The notes beneath the pieces are model-generated. The model worked only from the letters and a program-made list of their open reading frames with translations. It was not told the DNA's origin and did not search any database. Positions 14,254-23,711 of a stretch of DNA of 64,000 nt are shown here, piece by piece (within the stretch, counting starts at the first letter, position 1; every line of letters starts with the position of its first letter). The translations under genes and the position numbers were made by a program. Source of the DNA: [Empedobacter] haloabium (GTDB taxonomy: Bacteria > Pseudomonadota > Gammaproteobacteria > Burkholderiales > Burkholderiaceae_D). The stretch covers positions 558,001 to 622,000 of the forward strand of contig CP136508.1 of NCBI GenBank assembly GCA_008011715.2, written 5' to 3'.

Positions 14254-16941
14254 ATGATGCCCGACGAACGCCAGCGCCCCGATCCGGATATCCTGCTCGC
14301 GCAGGTGCAGGCCGGCGCTGGCCGGGCGGCACGTGGCCGGCTGCGCATCTATCTGGGCGCTTCCGCCGGCGTCGGCAAGACCTGCGCGATGCTGGCGGCC
14401 GCACGCAAGCTGCAGGCCGAGGGCACGCGGCCGCTGGTAGGCATCGTCGAGACGCACGGCCGCGCCGACACGGCAGCCCTGCTGGACGGGCTGGAGGTGC
14501 TGCCCAGGAAGGACGTGGCGTGGCGCGGCAAGGCGCTGCCGGAGTTCGACCTCGATGGCGCGCTGGCGCGGCGGCCGGCGCTGCTGCTGGTGGACGAACT
14601 GGCCCATTCGAACGCGCCGGGGGCGCGCCATCCGAAGCGCTGGCAGGACGTCGAGGAGCTGCTGGACGCTGGCATCGACGTCTTCACGACGGTCAACGTG
14701 CAGCACCTGGAGAGCCTGAACGACGTGGTGGGCGGCATCACCGGCGTGCGCGTGGCGGAGACGCTGCCGGACACGATGTTCGACCGCGCCGACGAGGTGG
14801 TGCTGGTGGACGTGCCGGCCGACGAGCTGCTGGCGCGCCTGCGGCGCGGCCAGGTGTACCAGGGCGGGCAGGCCGAGCATGCGGCTCGCAACTTCTTCCG
14901 CAAGGGGAACCTGATCGCCCTGCGCGAGCTGGCGCTGCGCCGCACGGCCGAACGCATCGGCGACGACGTGCAGGCCTATCGCGTGGAAAAGTCGATCAGC
15001 CCGTTGTGGAAGACGGGCGTGGCGTTGCTGGCCTGCGTGGGGCCGCGGCCGGGCGGGGAGCATGTCGTGCGCAGCGCGGCACGGCTGGCCGGCCAGCTGA
15101 ACGCCCATTGGCATGCCGTCTATGTCGAGACGCCGGCGTTGCAGCGGCTGCCGGCGGCGCGGCGTGAACGCATCCTGCAGACCTTGAAGCTGGCGCAGGA
15201 GCTGGGCGCGACGACCGCGGTACTGGCCGGCGACGATATCGGCGCTGCCATTGCCCGCTACGCGCTGGCACAGAACATCGGTAAAGCGGTGCTGGGTCGC
15301 GCGACGCGCACCTGGCCGTGGCGCACGCCGCACCTGCGCCGCATCGCGGCCGCCGCGCCGGCGCTGGATATCGTGGAAACCGGCACGGACGCCCTCGCGG
15401 CACCGCCCCGGTCCGGCCAGGGCGCCGAGGTGCGCGACGACCCGGCGCCGGCCGGCTGGCGGCGCTACCTGCTGGCCGCCGCCGCCAGCGGCTTCGTCGC
15501 GCTGGCCGGCTGGCCGCTGGCCGGGATTCTGGAGATCACCAATATCGCGATGCTGTTCCTGCTGGCCGTGCTGCTGGTGGCCGTGCGGCTGGGCCGCGGC
15601 CCGGCCGTCCTGTCCAGCTTTGTCGGCGTGGCGGCATTCGACTATTTGTTCGTGCAACCCACGTTCTCGTTTGCCGTCAGCGATTTCCAGTACCTGATCA
15701 CGTTTGGCGTGATGCTGCTCGTGGGCCTGATCGCCAGCCACCTGACGGCCGGGTTGCGCTTCCAGGCGCGGGTGGCATCGCATCGCGAGGAACGGGCGCG
15801 CGCCTTGTATGAGTATGCGCGCGAGCTGACGGGCGTGCTGCAGACGGAGCAGGTCTGCGAGATCACGCAACGCACGCTGGCGCAGGCGTTCCACGCCCAC
15901 GTCACGCTGCTGCTGCCCGACGCCCAGGGGCAACTGGAAACCCCGGCGGCGGCCGGACCCGGACACCGGCCCGACCCGAGCATCGCGCAATGGGCGTTCG
16001 ACCACGCCGAGCCGGCCGGCAGCGGCACCGGGACCTTGCCCGCCGCGCCGCTGTTCTACCTGCCGCTGGTGGCGCCGATGCGCACGCGCGGCGTGCTGGC
16101 GCTGGAGCCGCGCGAGCAGCGCTGGCTGCTGATTCCGGAACAGCGGCGCCAGCTCGACACGTTCGCGGCACTGGCCGCCATCGCGCTGGAGCGGGTGCAC
16201 TATATCGACGTGGCCCAGGGCGCGCTGGTGCAGATGGAATCCGAGCGGCTGCGCAATTCGCTGCTGGCGGCGCTGTCGCACGACCTGCGCACGCCGCTGA
16301 CGTCGCTGGTGGGCCTGGCCGAGTCGCTGGCGCTGTCGCCGCTGTCGCCGGTGCAGCTGGAATTGGCCCATGCGCTGCGCGACGAGACGCTGCGCATGAG
16401 TGCCCTGGTGGCGAACCTGCTGGACATGGCCCGTATCGAGAGCGGCGCTGTGCACCTGAACCTGCAATGGCAGGCGCTGGAGGAAACCGTGGGCAGCGCG
16501 CTGCGTGCCTGCCGCGCGCAACTGGCCGGCCACCGGGTCGTGACGCAGCTGCCCGCCGGCCTGCCGCTGGTGCGCTACGATGCGGTGCTGATCGAGCGCG
16601 TGCTCGTCAACCTGCTGGAGAACGCGGCCAAATACACGCCTGCCGGCAGCACGATCACGCTGGGCGCGCTGGCGCACGAGGGCCGGCTGGAAGTCACGGT
16701 CGCGGACGACGGACCGGGCCTGCCGGCCGGCCAGGAGGAAGCGATTTTCGAGAAATTCACGCGCGGCGAGCGCGAGTCGGCCAAGCCCGGCGTGGGGCTG
16801 GGGCTGGCGATCTGCCGCGCGATCGTGCAGGCGCATGGCGGTACCATCGCCGCGCGCCGGGCGCCGCAGGGCGGCGCGGCGCTGGTGTTCATGCTGCCGC
16901 TGGGCAGCGCGCCCGCGCTGCCGGAGGAACCCGATGAATGA
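14254..16941 (+). CDS. kdpD: Osmosensitive K+ sensor histidine kinase
   Basis: 895 aa from ATG 14254 (a TTG at 14227 is also in frame). Layout: N-terminal KdpD domain with P-loop GASAGVGKT and DELAHSNAPG; a USP-like domain around residues 240-365; a four-helix membrane segment around 400-500; a GAF-like region; and a histidine kinase core with phospho-accepting His676 in LSHDLRTPLTSL, followed by N, G1 (DDGPGLP) and G2 boxes. It senses K+ limitation or turgor and phosphorylates KdpE. The clear ribosome site is missing, so translation may be coupled to kdpC. It overlaps kdpE by 8 bp. Confidence 0.94.
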   Translation: MMPDERQRPDPDILLAQVQAGAGRAARGRLRIYLGASAGVGKTCAMLAAARKLQAEGTRPLVGIVETHGRADTAALLDGLEVLPRKDVAWRGKALPEFDLDGALARRPALLLVDELAHSNAPGARHPKRWQDVEELLDAGIDVFTTVNVQHLESLNDVVGGITGVRVAETLPDTMFDRADEVVLVDVPADELLARLRRGQVYQGGQAEHAARNFFRKGNLIALRELALRRTAERIGDDVQAYRVEKSISPLWKTGVALLACVGPRPGGEHVVRSAARLAGQLNAHWHAVYVETPALQRLPAARRERILQTLKLAQELGATTAVLAGDDIGAAIARYALAQNIGKAVLGRATRTWPWRTPHLRRIAAAAPALDIVETGTDALAAPPRSGQGAEVRDDPAPAGWRRYLLAAAASGFVALAGWPLAGILEITNIAMLFLLAVLLVAVRLGRGPAVLSSFVGVAAFDYLFVQPTFSFAVSDFQYLITFGVMLLVGLIASHLTAGLRFQARVASHREERARALYEYARELTGVLQTEQVCEITQRTLAQAFHAHVTLLLPDAQGQLETPAAAGPGHRPDPSIAQWAFDHAEPAGSGTGTLPAAPLFYLPLVAPMRTRGVLALEPREQRWLLIPEQRRQLDTFAALAAIALERVHYIDVAQGALVQMESERLRNSLLAALSHDLRTPLTSLVGLAESLALSPLSPVQLELAHALRDETLRMSALVANLLDMARIESGAVHLNLQWQALEETVGSALRACRAQLAGHRVVTQLPAGLPLVRYDAVLIERVLVNLLENAAKYTPAGSTITLGALAHEGRLEVTVADDGPGLPAGQEEAIFEKFTRGERESAKPGVGLGLAICRAIVQAHGGTIAARRAPQGGAALVFMLPLGSAPALPEEPDE

Positions 16942-17635
16942 TGTAACGACACCCACCGCGCTGCTGGTCGAGGACGAACCGCAGATCCGCCGCTTCGTCC
17001 GCCTGGCGCTGGAAGAGGAGGGCTGGCACGTGCAGGAGTCGGCGACGATGCAGCGCGGCCTGATCGATGCCGGTACGCGCCGGCCCGACCTCGTCATCCT
17101 CGACCTGGGCCTGCCGGACGGTGACGGTGTCGACCTGATCGCCGATCTGCGCAGCTGGTCGCCCGTTCCCGTGATCGTGCTGTCGGCCAGGGTGTCGGAG
17201 GAGGACAAGATCCGCGCACTGGACGCCGGCGCGGACGACTATCTCACCAAGCCGTTCGGCGTGGGCGAGCTGCTGGCCCGAGTGCGTGCGTTGCGCCGCC
17301 GCCGCCGCGTCCCGGAGCAGGATGCGTTCGGCGCCGTGCAGTTCGGCGACGTGCGCGTGGACCTGCAGGCGCGCCTGGTCACGCGGGGCGGGCAGATGGT
17401 GCACCTGACGCCCACCGAATACCGCCTGCTCGCGGTGCTGGTCAACAATGCCAACCGCGTCGTCACCAATCCCCAGCTGCTGCGCGAGGTGTGGGGGCCG
17501 TCGAACGCCGAAAACGGCCACTACCTGCGCATCTACATGGGCCACCTGCGCCAGAAGCTGGAGCGCGATCCCGCCCAGCCCGTGCACCTGCTGACCGAAA
17601 CGGCGGTGGGTTACCGGCTGCTGCTGGCGGGCTAG
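16934..17635 (+). CDS. kdpE: KDP operon response regulator
   Basis: 233 aa from ATG 16934; the upstream open frame is only the kdpD overlap. It has a receiver domain with phospho-acceptor Asp57 (LVILDLGLPDGDG), the LSARVSEEDKIRALDAGADDYLTKPF signature with the conserved Lys, then an OmpR-type winged helix (LTPTEYRLLAVLV, VGYRLL). As the last gene of kdp it closes the feedback loop on kdp transcription. A small G/C hairpin (17646-17661) with a short T tract follows. Confidence 0.95.
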   Translation: MNDVTTPTALLVEDEPQIRRFVRLALEEEGWHVQESATMQRGLIDAGTRRPDLVILDLGLPDGDGVDLIADLRSWSPVPVIVLSARVSEEDKIRALDAGADDYLTKPFGVGELLARVRALRRRRRVPEQDAFGAVQFGDVRVDLQARLVTRGGQMVHLTPTEYRLLAVLVNNANRVVTNPQLLREVWGPSNAENGHYLRIYMGHLRQKLERDPAQPVHLLTETAVGYRLLLAG

Positions 17636-17684
17636 CGCAATCCCGGGGCCGATTCCGGCCCTTCTCTCAACTTCGAAAGTGAAT

Positions 17685-18401
17685 ATGAAACGATTGATTT
17701 CAGGCGTCGTCACGTCCCTGCTGATTGCCAACAGCTACGCGCAGGACAGCGCGGTCTCGTACAACGTTGCCGCCACCTCCGACTACCGCTACCGCGGCAT
17801 CTCGCAAACCCGGCTGCGCCCGGCCCTGCAGGGCGGCGTGGACTGGGCCGACAGTGCCAGCGGCGTCTATGCCGGCGCGTGGGCCTCGACGATCCGCTGG
17901 ACCCGCGACGCGGGCGGCGACGGTGGCGCCGAGGTCGACCTGTACGCGGGCAAGCGCGGCACCCTGGCGCAGGGCGTGACCTACGACGCCGGTGTGCTGG
18001 CTTATGCCTACCCGTCCAACGGTTTGCAGCCGAATGCCGACACGCTGGAACTGTACGTCCAGCTGGGACACGGCCCGGCCACGCTGAAGTATTCGCACGC
18101 GCTCACCAACCTGTTCGGCTTTGCGGACAGCCGCCACAGCGGCTACCTCGACGCCGCCCTGAACCGCGAGCTGGGGGCCGGCTGGACGTTGAACCTGCAC
18201 GCTGGCCGCCAGCGCGTGCGCCGCCATGCGGCATCGAGTTATACCGACTGGAAAGTGGGGGTGACGAAGGACCTGGGTGCCGCGACAGTGGCGCTGGCGT
18301 ATGTCGGCACCAATGCCGACAAGGGGGCGTACGCGTCTCCGGCGAACGGCAAGTTCACGGGGCGCGATGCGCTGTTGCTGACGGTGTCGAAAGTGTTCTG
18401 A
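17685..18401 (+). CDS. TorF-family putative outer-membrane porin
   Basis: 238 aa from ATG 17685 (a GTG two codons earlier is equally possible). A signal peptide ends around SYAQ, then comes the diagnostic start of the mature barrel, YNVAATSDYRYRGISQT. Alternating beta strands end in an aromatic residue (SKVF), the outer-membrane targeting signal. This pattern matches the TorF/TIGR02001 family of uncharacterised barrels. It lies 49 bp after kdpE on the same strand and could be co-regulated, though a weak hairpin intervenes. Confidence 0.8.
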   Translation: MKRLISGVVTSLLIANSYAQDSAVSYNVAATSDYRYRGISQTRLRPALQGGVDWADSASGVYAGAWASTIRWTRDAGGDGGAEVDLYAGKRGTLAQGVTYDAGVLAYAYPSNGLQPNADTLELYVQLGHGPATLKYSHALTNLFGFADSRHSGYLDAALNRELGAGWTLNLHAGRQRVRRHAASSYTDWKVGVTKDLGAATVALAYVGTNADKGAYASPANGKFTGRDALLLTVSKVF

Positions 18402-18442
18402 CGCGGTGTGCGGCGGCCGCTGGCCGTCGCGTGCGGGATGGC

Positions 18443-18967
18443 TCAGCTGCCGAAGACGGTGGCGTACAGCACGCCGGGATGGCTGGCCAGCGCCGCTCCT
18501 GGCAGCGTGCGTTGCAGAGCCGCCGTGGTGCGGATGCGTTCGGCCCCCGGCACCTGGTCCGGCACGATGACGACACGCAGGCCGGGATTGAACAGCCGCG
18601 CATTGCCGATGCGTTCGGCCAGCCGGGCCGCGCGTGTCACGTCGCCATGCAGGTCGCCGGCCGGAATCACGACGACCCTGGCCGCGATCAGGGCGGCACG
18701 GCTGCCCAGCGAATCGCGGCCGTCCGCATCGACGACGATGTCCTGGAAGCGCTGGCCCAGGTTGTCCAGCTCCGCCTGCACGCTCTTGCCGCACACGGCG
18801 CGCACCGCGACGGGCAGCGCGCCGCCGCCGCACGCTCTCGCGTGGGGATGGGAATCCGCGTCCATCAACAGCACCTTGCGCCCGGCCAGCCCGCGCAGCG
18901 CGGCCAGGTGCTCGGCCAGCGCGAGCTTGGCCGCGCCGGTTCCCTCGCTGACGACGGTGACGATCAT
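18443..18967 (-). CDS. ParA/MinD-like P-loop protein with degenerate Walker A
   Basis: 174 aa. The N-terminus MIVTVVSEGTGAAKLALAEH lies where ParA proteins have KGGVGKTT; the signature Lys is Glu and the GKT is replaced by AAKL. KVLLMDADSH retains the DAD segment, DIVVDADGRDSLGSRAALI corresponds to Walker B/switch II, and RVVVIPAGD follows. The fold therefore looks ParA/ArsA-like but nucleotide binding is doubtful. The start overlaps the small upstream gene by 4 bp. No parB, parS or plasmid genes are near. Function unknown. Confidence 0.6.
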   Translation of the reverse strand: MIVTVVSEGTGAAKLALAEHLAALRGLAGRKVLLMDADSHPHARACGGGALPVAVRAVCGKSVQAELDNLGQRFQDIVVDADGRDSLGSRAALIAARVVVIPAGDLHGDVTRAARLAERIGNARLFNPGLRVVIVPDQVPGAERIRTTAALQRTLPGAALASHPGVLYATVFGS

Positions 18968-19221
18968 GCCGGCACCACGCGGCCGAGCTGCGCGGCGGGG
19001 AGGGCGCGCGTGACGGCGTCGATGACGCGCTGAACGCCCGGTTCGGTCACGCGCAGCCAGACCTGCATCCGGCTGGCGTGATCGATGGGCTGCATGCGCA
19101 TGAAGGACAGGCGGCTGCCGCAGGCGCGCGCGACGAGGCGGCGCAATTCGGTGACGCGGTCGGCATCGACCGTGATGAGCATCAGCCGGGTGGCGGCGGG
19201 AACGGTGGTAAGCGTTGACAT
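18964..19221 (-). CDS. Small ACT-like/ferredoxin-fold partner protein, unknown
   Basis: 85 aa. LMLITVDADRVTELRRLVAR then RMQPIDHASRMQVWLRVTE gives a beta-alpha-beta-beta pattern reminiscent of ACT or NIL-type regulatory domains, but identity is not established. It is coupled to the degenerate ParA-like gene by an ATGA overlap, so the two are one transcriptional unit and probably act together. Confidence 0.5.
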   Translation of the reverse strand: MSTLTTVPAATRLMLITVDADRVTELRRLVARACGSRLSFMRMQPIDHASRMQVWLRVTEPGVQRVIDAVTRALPAAQLGRVVPA

Positions 19222-19353
19222 GGTTGGCTATCGTGGTTGAGAGGGTTCCACGATAGCGAGCCAGCCGTAACCTGGGCGTAAAGAGTATCGCCCGGTCCGT
19301 CAATACAGCGTAAAAACGCTGACCCGTTTCCGTTCAGCGCCGGGCCGCGCGCG

Positions 19354-20409
19354 TCATGGCACCTGCAGTGCCGGCAGCCTTGGACCGCGCGTCCGCAGCC
19401 ATGCGCGCACCGGCACGTCGAAGCGCTTGTCGAGCTGCAGGCACAGCAGGAACAGCAGGCCCGCCATCACCGTGGCGGCGGAGCGCTCCCAACCTGGCAC
19501 GGTACTGGCCACCTTGTAGGCGACGGTGGCAAACGGCACGTGCAGCAGATACAGCGGATAGCTGCTGTTGCCCAGCGCGTGCATGGTACGCAGCTGCCAG
19601 GCACTCGTCGGCTCGCTTGCCGCCGCCACGACGGTTGCCAGCGGCAACACGATCAAGACACTGGCAAGGTCGAACAGCCAGCCATGCGGCATCGGCGGCG
19701 CCACGAAAACCATGGCCACCAGCGGAAACGCGCACCACGCCGGGAGCAGGCGGCCGATGCCGCGCAGGCGGTCACGATGCCGGTACAGCAGCATCCCCAT
19801 GCCGATGCCGAAAAACGCGCGGGTGCAGCCGCCAACCAGCGACACGGTATTGAACTGATAACCGTGATCGAGGCTTCCAGTGGAGACGGCCAGAGCGACC
19901 AGGGCGACGCCGGTCACGCACACGACGGCCGGCACCGCTGCCTTGCCAGCCGCGCGGCAGGCATACCCGTAAATCAGGTTCACCAGCACTTCCTGCGACA
20001 AGGACCAATAACACACGTTCATGGCGAACAGCGCGGATGCGCCGGCGACGGCCCAGGGCAGGAAGCTCAGGGCGAATACACCGGCGACCATCCATTCGCC
20101 CACTGCCGGGCCACCATGCGTACCGGTCAGCGACCGGGCGGCCTGCAGCCCGGTCGCTACCAGTACCGACAGCGCATACAACGGATACAAGCGGGTCAGG
20201 CGGTTGCGCATGAAGGCGTCCGGCGTCATCGCTCCGGAGCGGAGCTTGGCTTCATAGGCGTGGGCGAGCACGAAGCCGCTCAGCATGAAGAACAGATCGA
20301 CCGCCAGGTAGCTTTTGCTGAACGACAGCTTGAACAGAAAGTTCCAGTGCAACGCCAGCACGAAGAGCGCGGCCATGCCGCGCAAGCCATCAAGATAAGA
20401 GAACCGCAT
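19354..20409 (-). CDS. Acyltransferase family 3 membrane protein, copy 2
   Basis: 351 aa, paralog of the gene at 8330-9397: both begin MRFSYLDG(I/L)RGMAALFV, share DLFFMLSGFV(I/L)AHAY, and end with LCLQLDKRFD.PVR.WLR. Roughly ten membrane helices; no SGNH domain. Predicted to O-acylate a surface glycan or lipid. Monocistronic on the minus strand. The two copies are direct repeats on either side of the kdp block. Confidence 0.85.
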   Translation of the reverse strand: MRFSYLDGLRGMAALFVLALHWNFLFKLSFSKSYLAVDLFFMLSGFVLAHAYEAKLRSGAMTPDAFMRNRLTRLYPLYALSVLVATGLQAARSLTGTHGGPAVGEWMVAGVFALSFLPWAVAGASALFAMNVCYWSLSQEVLVNLIYGYACRAAGKAAVPAVVCVTGVALVALAVSTGSLDHGYQFNTVSLVGGCTRAFFGIGMGMLLYRHRDRLRGIGRLLPAWCAFPLVAMVFVAPPMPHGWLFDLASVLIVLPLATVVAAASEPTSAWQLRTMHALGNSSYPLYLLHVPFATVAYKVASTVPGWERSAATVMAGLLFLLCLQLDKRFDVPVRAWLRTRGPRLPALQVP

Positions 20410-20523
20410 TTAACATTGAGCAACAAAAATTCTACTATGGTAACACAATCAATAGGAGAATCATCGTCGCTCGCGGTGCTCCTGCGCGGCTCCCGGACCG
20501 TCGGCGGCCGGTTCCGCGGCGCT

Positions 20524-21693
20524 CTACTTGGTCAGCGTCCGCATCGCCCGTTCCAAGCCGTCCAGGGTGATGGGGAACATGCGATTGTTCATCAGCTGGC
20601 GGATCACGGCGATCGACTGGCGGTATTGCCACAGCCCTTCCGGCTCGGGGTTGAGCCAGACGAACTTGGGGAACGCGTGCGTGAAGCGGGCCAGCCATTC
20701 GGCGCCTGCCTCTTCGTTGTTGTACTCGACCGAGCCGCCCGGCTGCAGGATCTCGTAGGGGCTCATGGTGGCGTCGCCGACGAAGATCAGCTTGGTGTCC
20801 GGCTTGTACTTGCGCAGCACGTCCCAGGTGGGGAAGCGCTCGGCGTTGCGGCGGCGGTTGTTCTTCCACAGGTAGTCGTAGACGCAGTTGTGGAAATAGT
20901 AGAACTCCATGTTCTTGAACTCCGTCTTGGCGGCCGAGAACAGTTCCTCCGTGCGTTCGATGTGGTCGTCCATCGTGCCGCCCACGTCGAACAGCATCAG
21001 CACCTTGACGTTGTTGCGGCGCTCCGGCTGCATCTTGATGTCCAGGTAGCCGGCGTTGTTGGCGGTGGCGCGGATGGTCTGGTCCAGGGCCAGTTCCTCG
21101 GCCGCGCCTTCGCGCGCGAAGCGGCGCAGCCGGCGCAGCGCCACCTTGATGTTGCGCGTGCCCAGTTCGCGTTCGGCATCGTAGTCCTTGTAGGTGCGCT
21201 GGTCCCACACCTTCACCGCCGTGCGGTTGCCGCCTTTGCCGCCGATGCGGACGCCCTCGGGATTGGTGCCGCCATTGCCGAACGGCGAGGTGCCGCCCGT
21301 ACCGATCCACTTGCTGCCGCCTTCGTGGCGTTCCTTCTGCTCCTTCAGCAGTTCCTGCAGGCGTTCCATCAGCTTGTCGTAGCCGAATTTTTCCAGCGCG
21401 GCCTTCTGCTCGTCGGTCAGTTCGCGCTGCATGCGCTGCACCAGCCAGTCCAGCGGAATCGACGCATTCGCTTCGAAGGCGCCATTGATGCCCTTGAAGT
21501 ACTGGGCGAAGGCGCGGTCGAACTTGTCGAAATGCGCTTCGTCCTTCACCAGGGTCAGGCGGGCCAGGTAGTAGAAATCGTCGAGCGACTGGTCGATGAC
21601 GTTCTGCTGCATGGCCTCCAGCAAGGTCAGGAACTCCTTGATGGTGACGGGGATCTTCGCGTCCTTCAAGGTGAAGAAGAAGTCGATCAGCAT
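20524..21693 (-). CDS. VWA-domain CoxE-like protein, MoxR partner
   Basis: 389 aa from ATG 21693 (MLIDFFFTLKDAKIP). The C-terminal half has a von Willebrand A fold with metal-site motif DVGGTMDD (Asp236), a variant of the usual DxSxS. The middle (about 120-160) is Gly-rich and flexible. The family (COG3552-type) is encoded with MoxR ATPases and acts in metal-centre insertion or complex assembly. Its start overlaps the GNAT gene's end by 7 bp, so MoxR-GNAT-CoxE is one operon. Confidence 0.8.
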   Translation of the reverse strand: MLIDFFFTLKDAKIPVTIKEFLTLLEAMQQNVIDQSLDDFYYLARLTLVKDEAHFDKFDRAFAQYFKGINGAFEANASIPLDWLVQRMQRELTDEQKAALEKFGYDKLMERLQELLKEQKERHEGGSKWIGTGGTSPFGNGGTNPEGVRIGGKGGNRTAVKVWDQRTYKDYDAERELGTRNIKVALRRLRRFAREGAAEELALDQTIRATANNAGYLDIKMQPERRNNVKVLMLFDVGGTMDDHIERTEELFSAAKTEFKNMEFYYFHNCVYDYLWKNNRRRNAERFPTWDVLRKYKPDTKLIFVGDATMSPYEILQPGGSVEYNNEEAGAEWLARFTHAFPKFVWLNPEPEGLWQYRQSIAVIRQLMNNRMFPITLDGLERAMRTLTK

Positions 21694-22280
21694 GGCCGTT
21701 CCTTCGCGAGCAGGTAGTCGAGCTGGGCGCGCACTTCCGGCCATTCGCCCCGCACGATGCTGTAGATGACGGTGTCGCGCACCGTGCCGTCGCGCCGGCG
21801 CGCGTGGTGGCGCAGCACGCCATCGCGTTTCGCGCCCAGGCGCTCGATGGCGCGCTGCGACGCATGGTTGAAGTTATCGGTCCGGAAGCCCACCACGGCG
21901 CAGCCCAGCGTGTCGAACGCGTGTGCCAGCAGCAGGCGCTTGCAGGTGGTGTTGACGTGGCTGCGCTGGCGGCTCCGCGCATACCAGGTGTAGCCGATCT
22001 CCAGGCGGTCCAGTGCCGGCACGATGTCGTGGTAGCTGGTGGTGCCGATGACGGTCTCGCTGGCCGCGTCGATCACGGCGAAAGCCAGGCGGCCAGGCCG
22101 CATTTCCAGCCCGGCGGCGATGTAGGCCGCCACGTTGTCCGGCTCCGGCACGGAGGTGACGCGCAGCTGCCACAGCTGGCCGTCGCAGGCGGCCGCGCGC
22201 AGGCCGGCCTCGTGGCGCGGCTCGAGCGGCTCGAGCCGCACGCCATTCGCCGCCAGCGTGATGGGAACGACGTCGTTCAT
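21687..22280 (-). CDS. GNAT N-acetyltransferase (RimJ/RimL-like)
   Basis: 197 aa from ATG 22280, which overlaps the stop of the upstream AAA ATPase (ATGA). Contents fit the RimJ/RimL acetyltransferase_3 fold: RLEPLEPRHEAGLRAA at the N-terminus, IGTTSYHDI and RLEIGYTWYARSRQ in the core, and AFDTLGCAVVGFRTDNFN as the acetyl-CoA region. It is sandwiched between a MoxR-type ATPase and its VWA partner, which is unusual; substrate unknown. Confidence 0.8.
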   Translation of the reverse strand: MNDVVPITLAANGVRLEPLEPRHEAGLRAAACDGQLWQLRVTSVPEPDNVAAYIAAGLEMRPGRLAFAVIDAASETVIGTTSYHDIVPALDRLEIGYTWYARSRQRSHVNTTCKRLLLAHAFDTLGCAVVGFRTDNFNHASQRAIERLGAKRDGVLRHHARRRDGTVRDTVIYSIVRGEWPEVRAQLDYLLAKERPC

Positions 22281-23140
22281 CGGTTGGTGCGTGCCATGTA
22301 GACGAGGCGTTCGAACAGGTGCACGTCCTGCTCGTTCTTCAGGAGGGCGCCGTGCAGCGGCGGCACGATCGATTTCGTGTCCTGGCTGCGCAGCGCTTCC
22401 GGCGGGATGTCCTCGGCCATCAGCAGTTTCAGCCAGTCGAGGAACTCGGACGTGGACGGCTTCTTCTTCAGGCCCGAGACGTTGCGCACTTCGTAGAACG
22501 TCTGCAGCGCCTGTGCCAGCAGCTCTTGCTTGAGCTGCGGGTAGTGCACCTTGACGATGGCTTCCATCGTGTCCTTGTCCGGGAACTGGATGTAGTGGAA
22601 GAAGCAGCGGCGCAGGAAGGCGTCCGGCAGCTCCTTTTCGTTGTTGGACGTGATGATGACGAGCGGGCGATGTTTGGCCGTGACCATTTCGCGCGTCTCG
22701 TAGACGTAGAACTCCATCCGGTCCAGTTCGCGCAGCAGGTCGTTGGGGAATTCGATGTCGGCCTTGTCGATCTCGTCGATCAGCAGCACGACCGGCTCCG
22801 GCGCCGTGAAGGCCTGCCACAGCACGCCCTTGACGATGTAGTTGTGGATGTCGCGCACGCGCTCGTCGCCCAGCTGGGAGTCGCGCAGGCGCGACACGGC
22901 GTCGTATTCGTACAGGCCCTGCTGCGCCTTGGTGGTCGACTTGATGTGCCACTGCAGCAGCGGGCGGTCCAGCGCGGCCGCCACTTCCTCCGCCAGCATC
23001 GTCTTGCCGGTGCCCGGCTCACCCTTGATCAACAGCGGGCGCTGCAAGGTCAGGGCGGCGTTGACCGCCAGTTTCAGATCGTTGGTGGCGACATAGTTGT
23101 CGGAGCCTTCGAAGCGCTTGGCTTTGTTGTTGGGATGCAT
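22277..23140 (-). CDS. MoxR-family AAA+ ATPase
   Basis: 287 aa from ATG 23140 (MHPNNKAKRFEGSDNYVA). Walker A GEPGTGKT spans residues 40-47, Walker B is VVLLIDEIDKAD, and sensor-1 region is PLVIITSNNEKELPDAFLRR. The compact size and VWA partner place it in the MoxR group, which couples ATP hydrolysis to maturation of metalloenzyme complexes. It leads an operon with the GNAT and CoxE-like genes and is divergent from two c-type cytochromes. Confidence 0.88.
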   Translation of the reverse strand: MHPNNKAKRFEGSDNYVATNDLKLAVNAALTLQRPLLIKGEPGTGKTMLAEEVAAALDRPLLQWHIKSTTKAQQGLYEYDAVSRLRDSQLGDERVRDIHNYIVKGVLWQAFTAPEPVVLLIDEIDKADIEFPNDLLRELDRMEFYVYETREMVTAKHRPLVIITSNNEKELPDAFLRRCFFHYIQFPDKDTMEAIVKVHYPQLKQELLAQALQTFYEVRNVSGLKKKPSTSEFLDWLKLLMAEDIPPEALRSQDTKSIVPPLHGALLKNEQDVHLFERLVYMARTNR

Positions 23141-23381
23141 AAAGTGAACTTCCAGGTGGCGGAAAAACGTCAAGTATAGGGCGATTTGGCGGGCCTCGCG
23201 GCGCCGTTTGGGGCGCTCCGGCAACTTTGTGGACGACCCGAAACAGCTAGGTTAGAATCAATGATTGGTAGTATGAAAGTCAAGTATTTGTGTAAGCAGC
23301 AAGGGGGACCGGGAGACAGCGGCAGCGGTGCGCCGGCATGAGTCCCCTCCGATTACCTTTTTTTGATTCATCTAGCCACCC

Positions 23382-23702
23382 ATGACAAAACTCTTCGCAC
23401 TTCTCGTGCTGGCCGGCGCGGCCAACGCCGCCATGGCGGCCGACATCGTCGGCAACGCCTCGGCGGCCCGCAACAAGATCGAAATGTGTATCGGCTGCCA
23501 CGGCATCCCCGGCTACAAGGCCACATTCCCCGAGGTGTTCCAGGTGCCGAAGATCGGGGGCCAGAATGCGAAGTACATCGAGAACGCGCTGAAGGGCTAC
23601 CAGAAGGGCGATCGCAAGCATCCATCGATGAAGGGCATCGCCGTCAGCCTGTCCGACCAGGACATCGCCGACATCGCCGCCTTCTACGCGCAGCAGAAAT
23701 AA
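23382..23702 (+). CDS. Small periplasmic c-type cytochrome (class I), first of pair
   Basis: 106 aa. A signal peptide ends near AMAADI. The haem site CIGCH occupies residues 36-40. A later Met in HPSMKGIAVSLS is the probable sixth ligand, and QDIADIAAFYAQ is the typical C-terminal helix. A soluble electron carrier of the cytochrome c553/c4-half type. The second cytochrome follows after 9 bp with AAGGAG. Confidence 0.88.
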   Translation: MTKLFALLVLAGAANAAMAADIVGNASAARNKIEMCIGCHGIPGYKATFPEVFQVPKIGGQNAKYIENALKGYQKGDRKHPSMKGIAVSLSDQDIADIAAFYAQQK

Positions 23703-23711
23703 GGAGCGACC

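Noticed and set aside
14185..17208. Long minus-strand open frame opposite kdpD/kdpE
   Set aside because: Same shadow composition; kdpD and kdpE motifs on the plus strand are complete and ordered.
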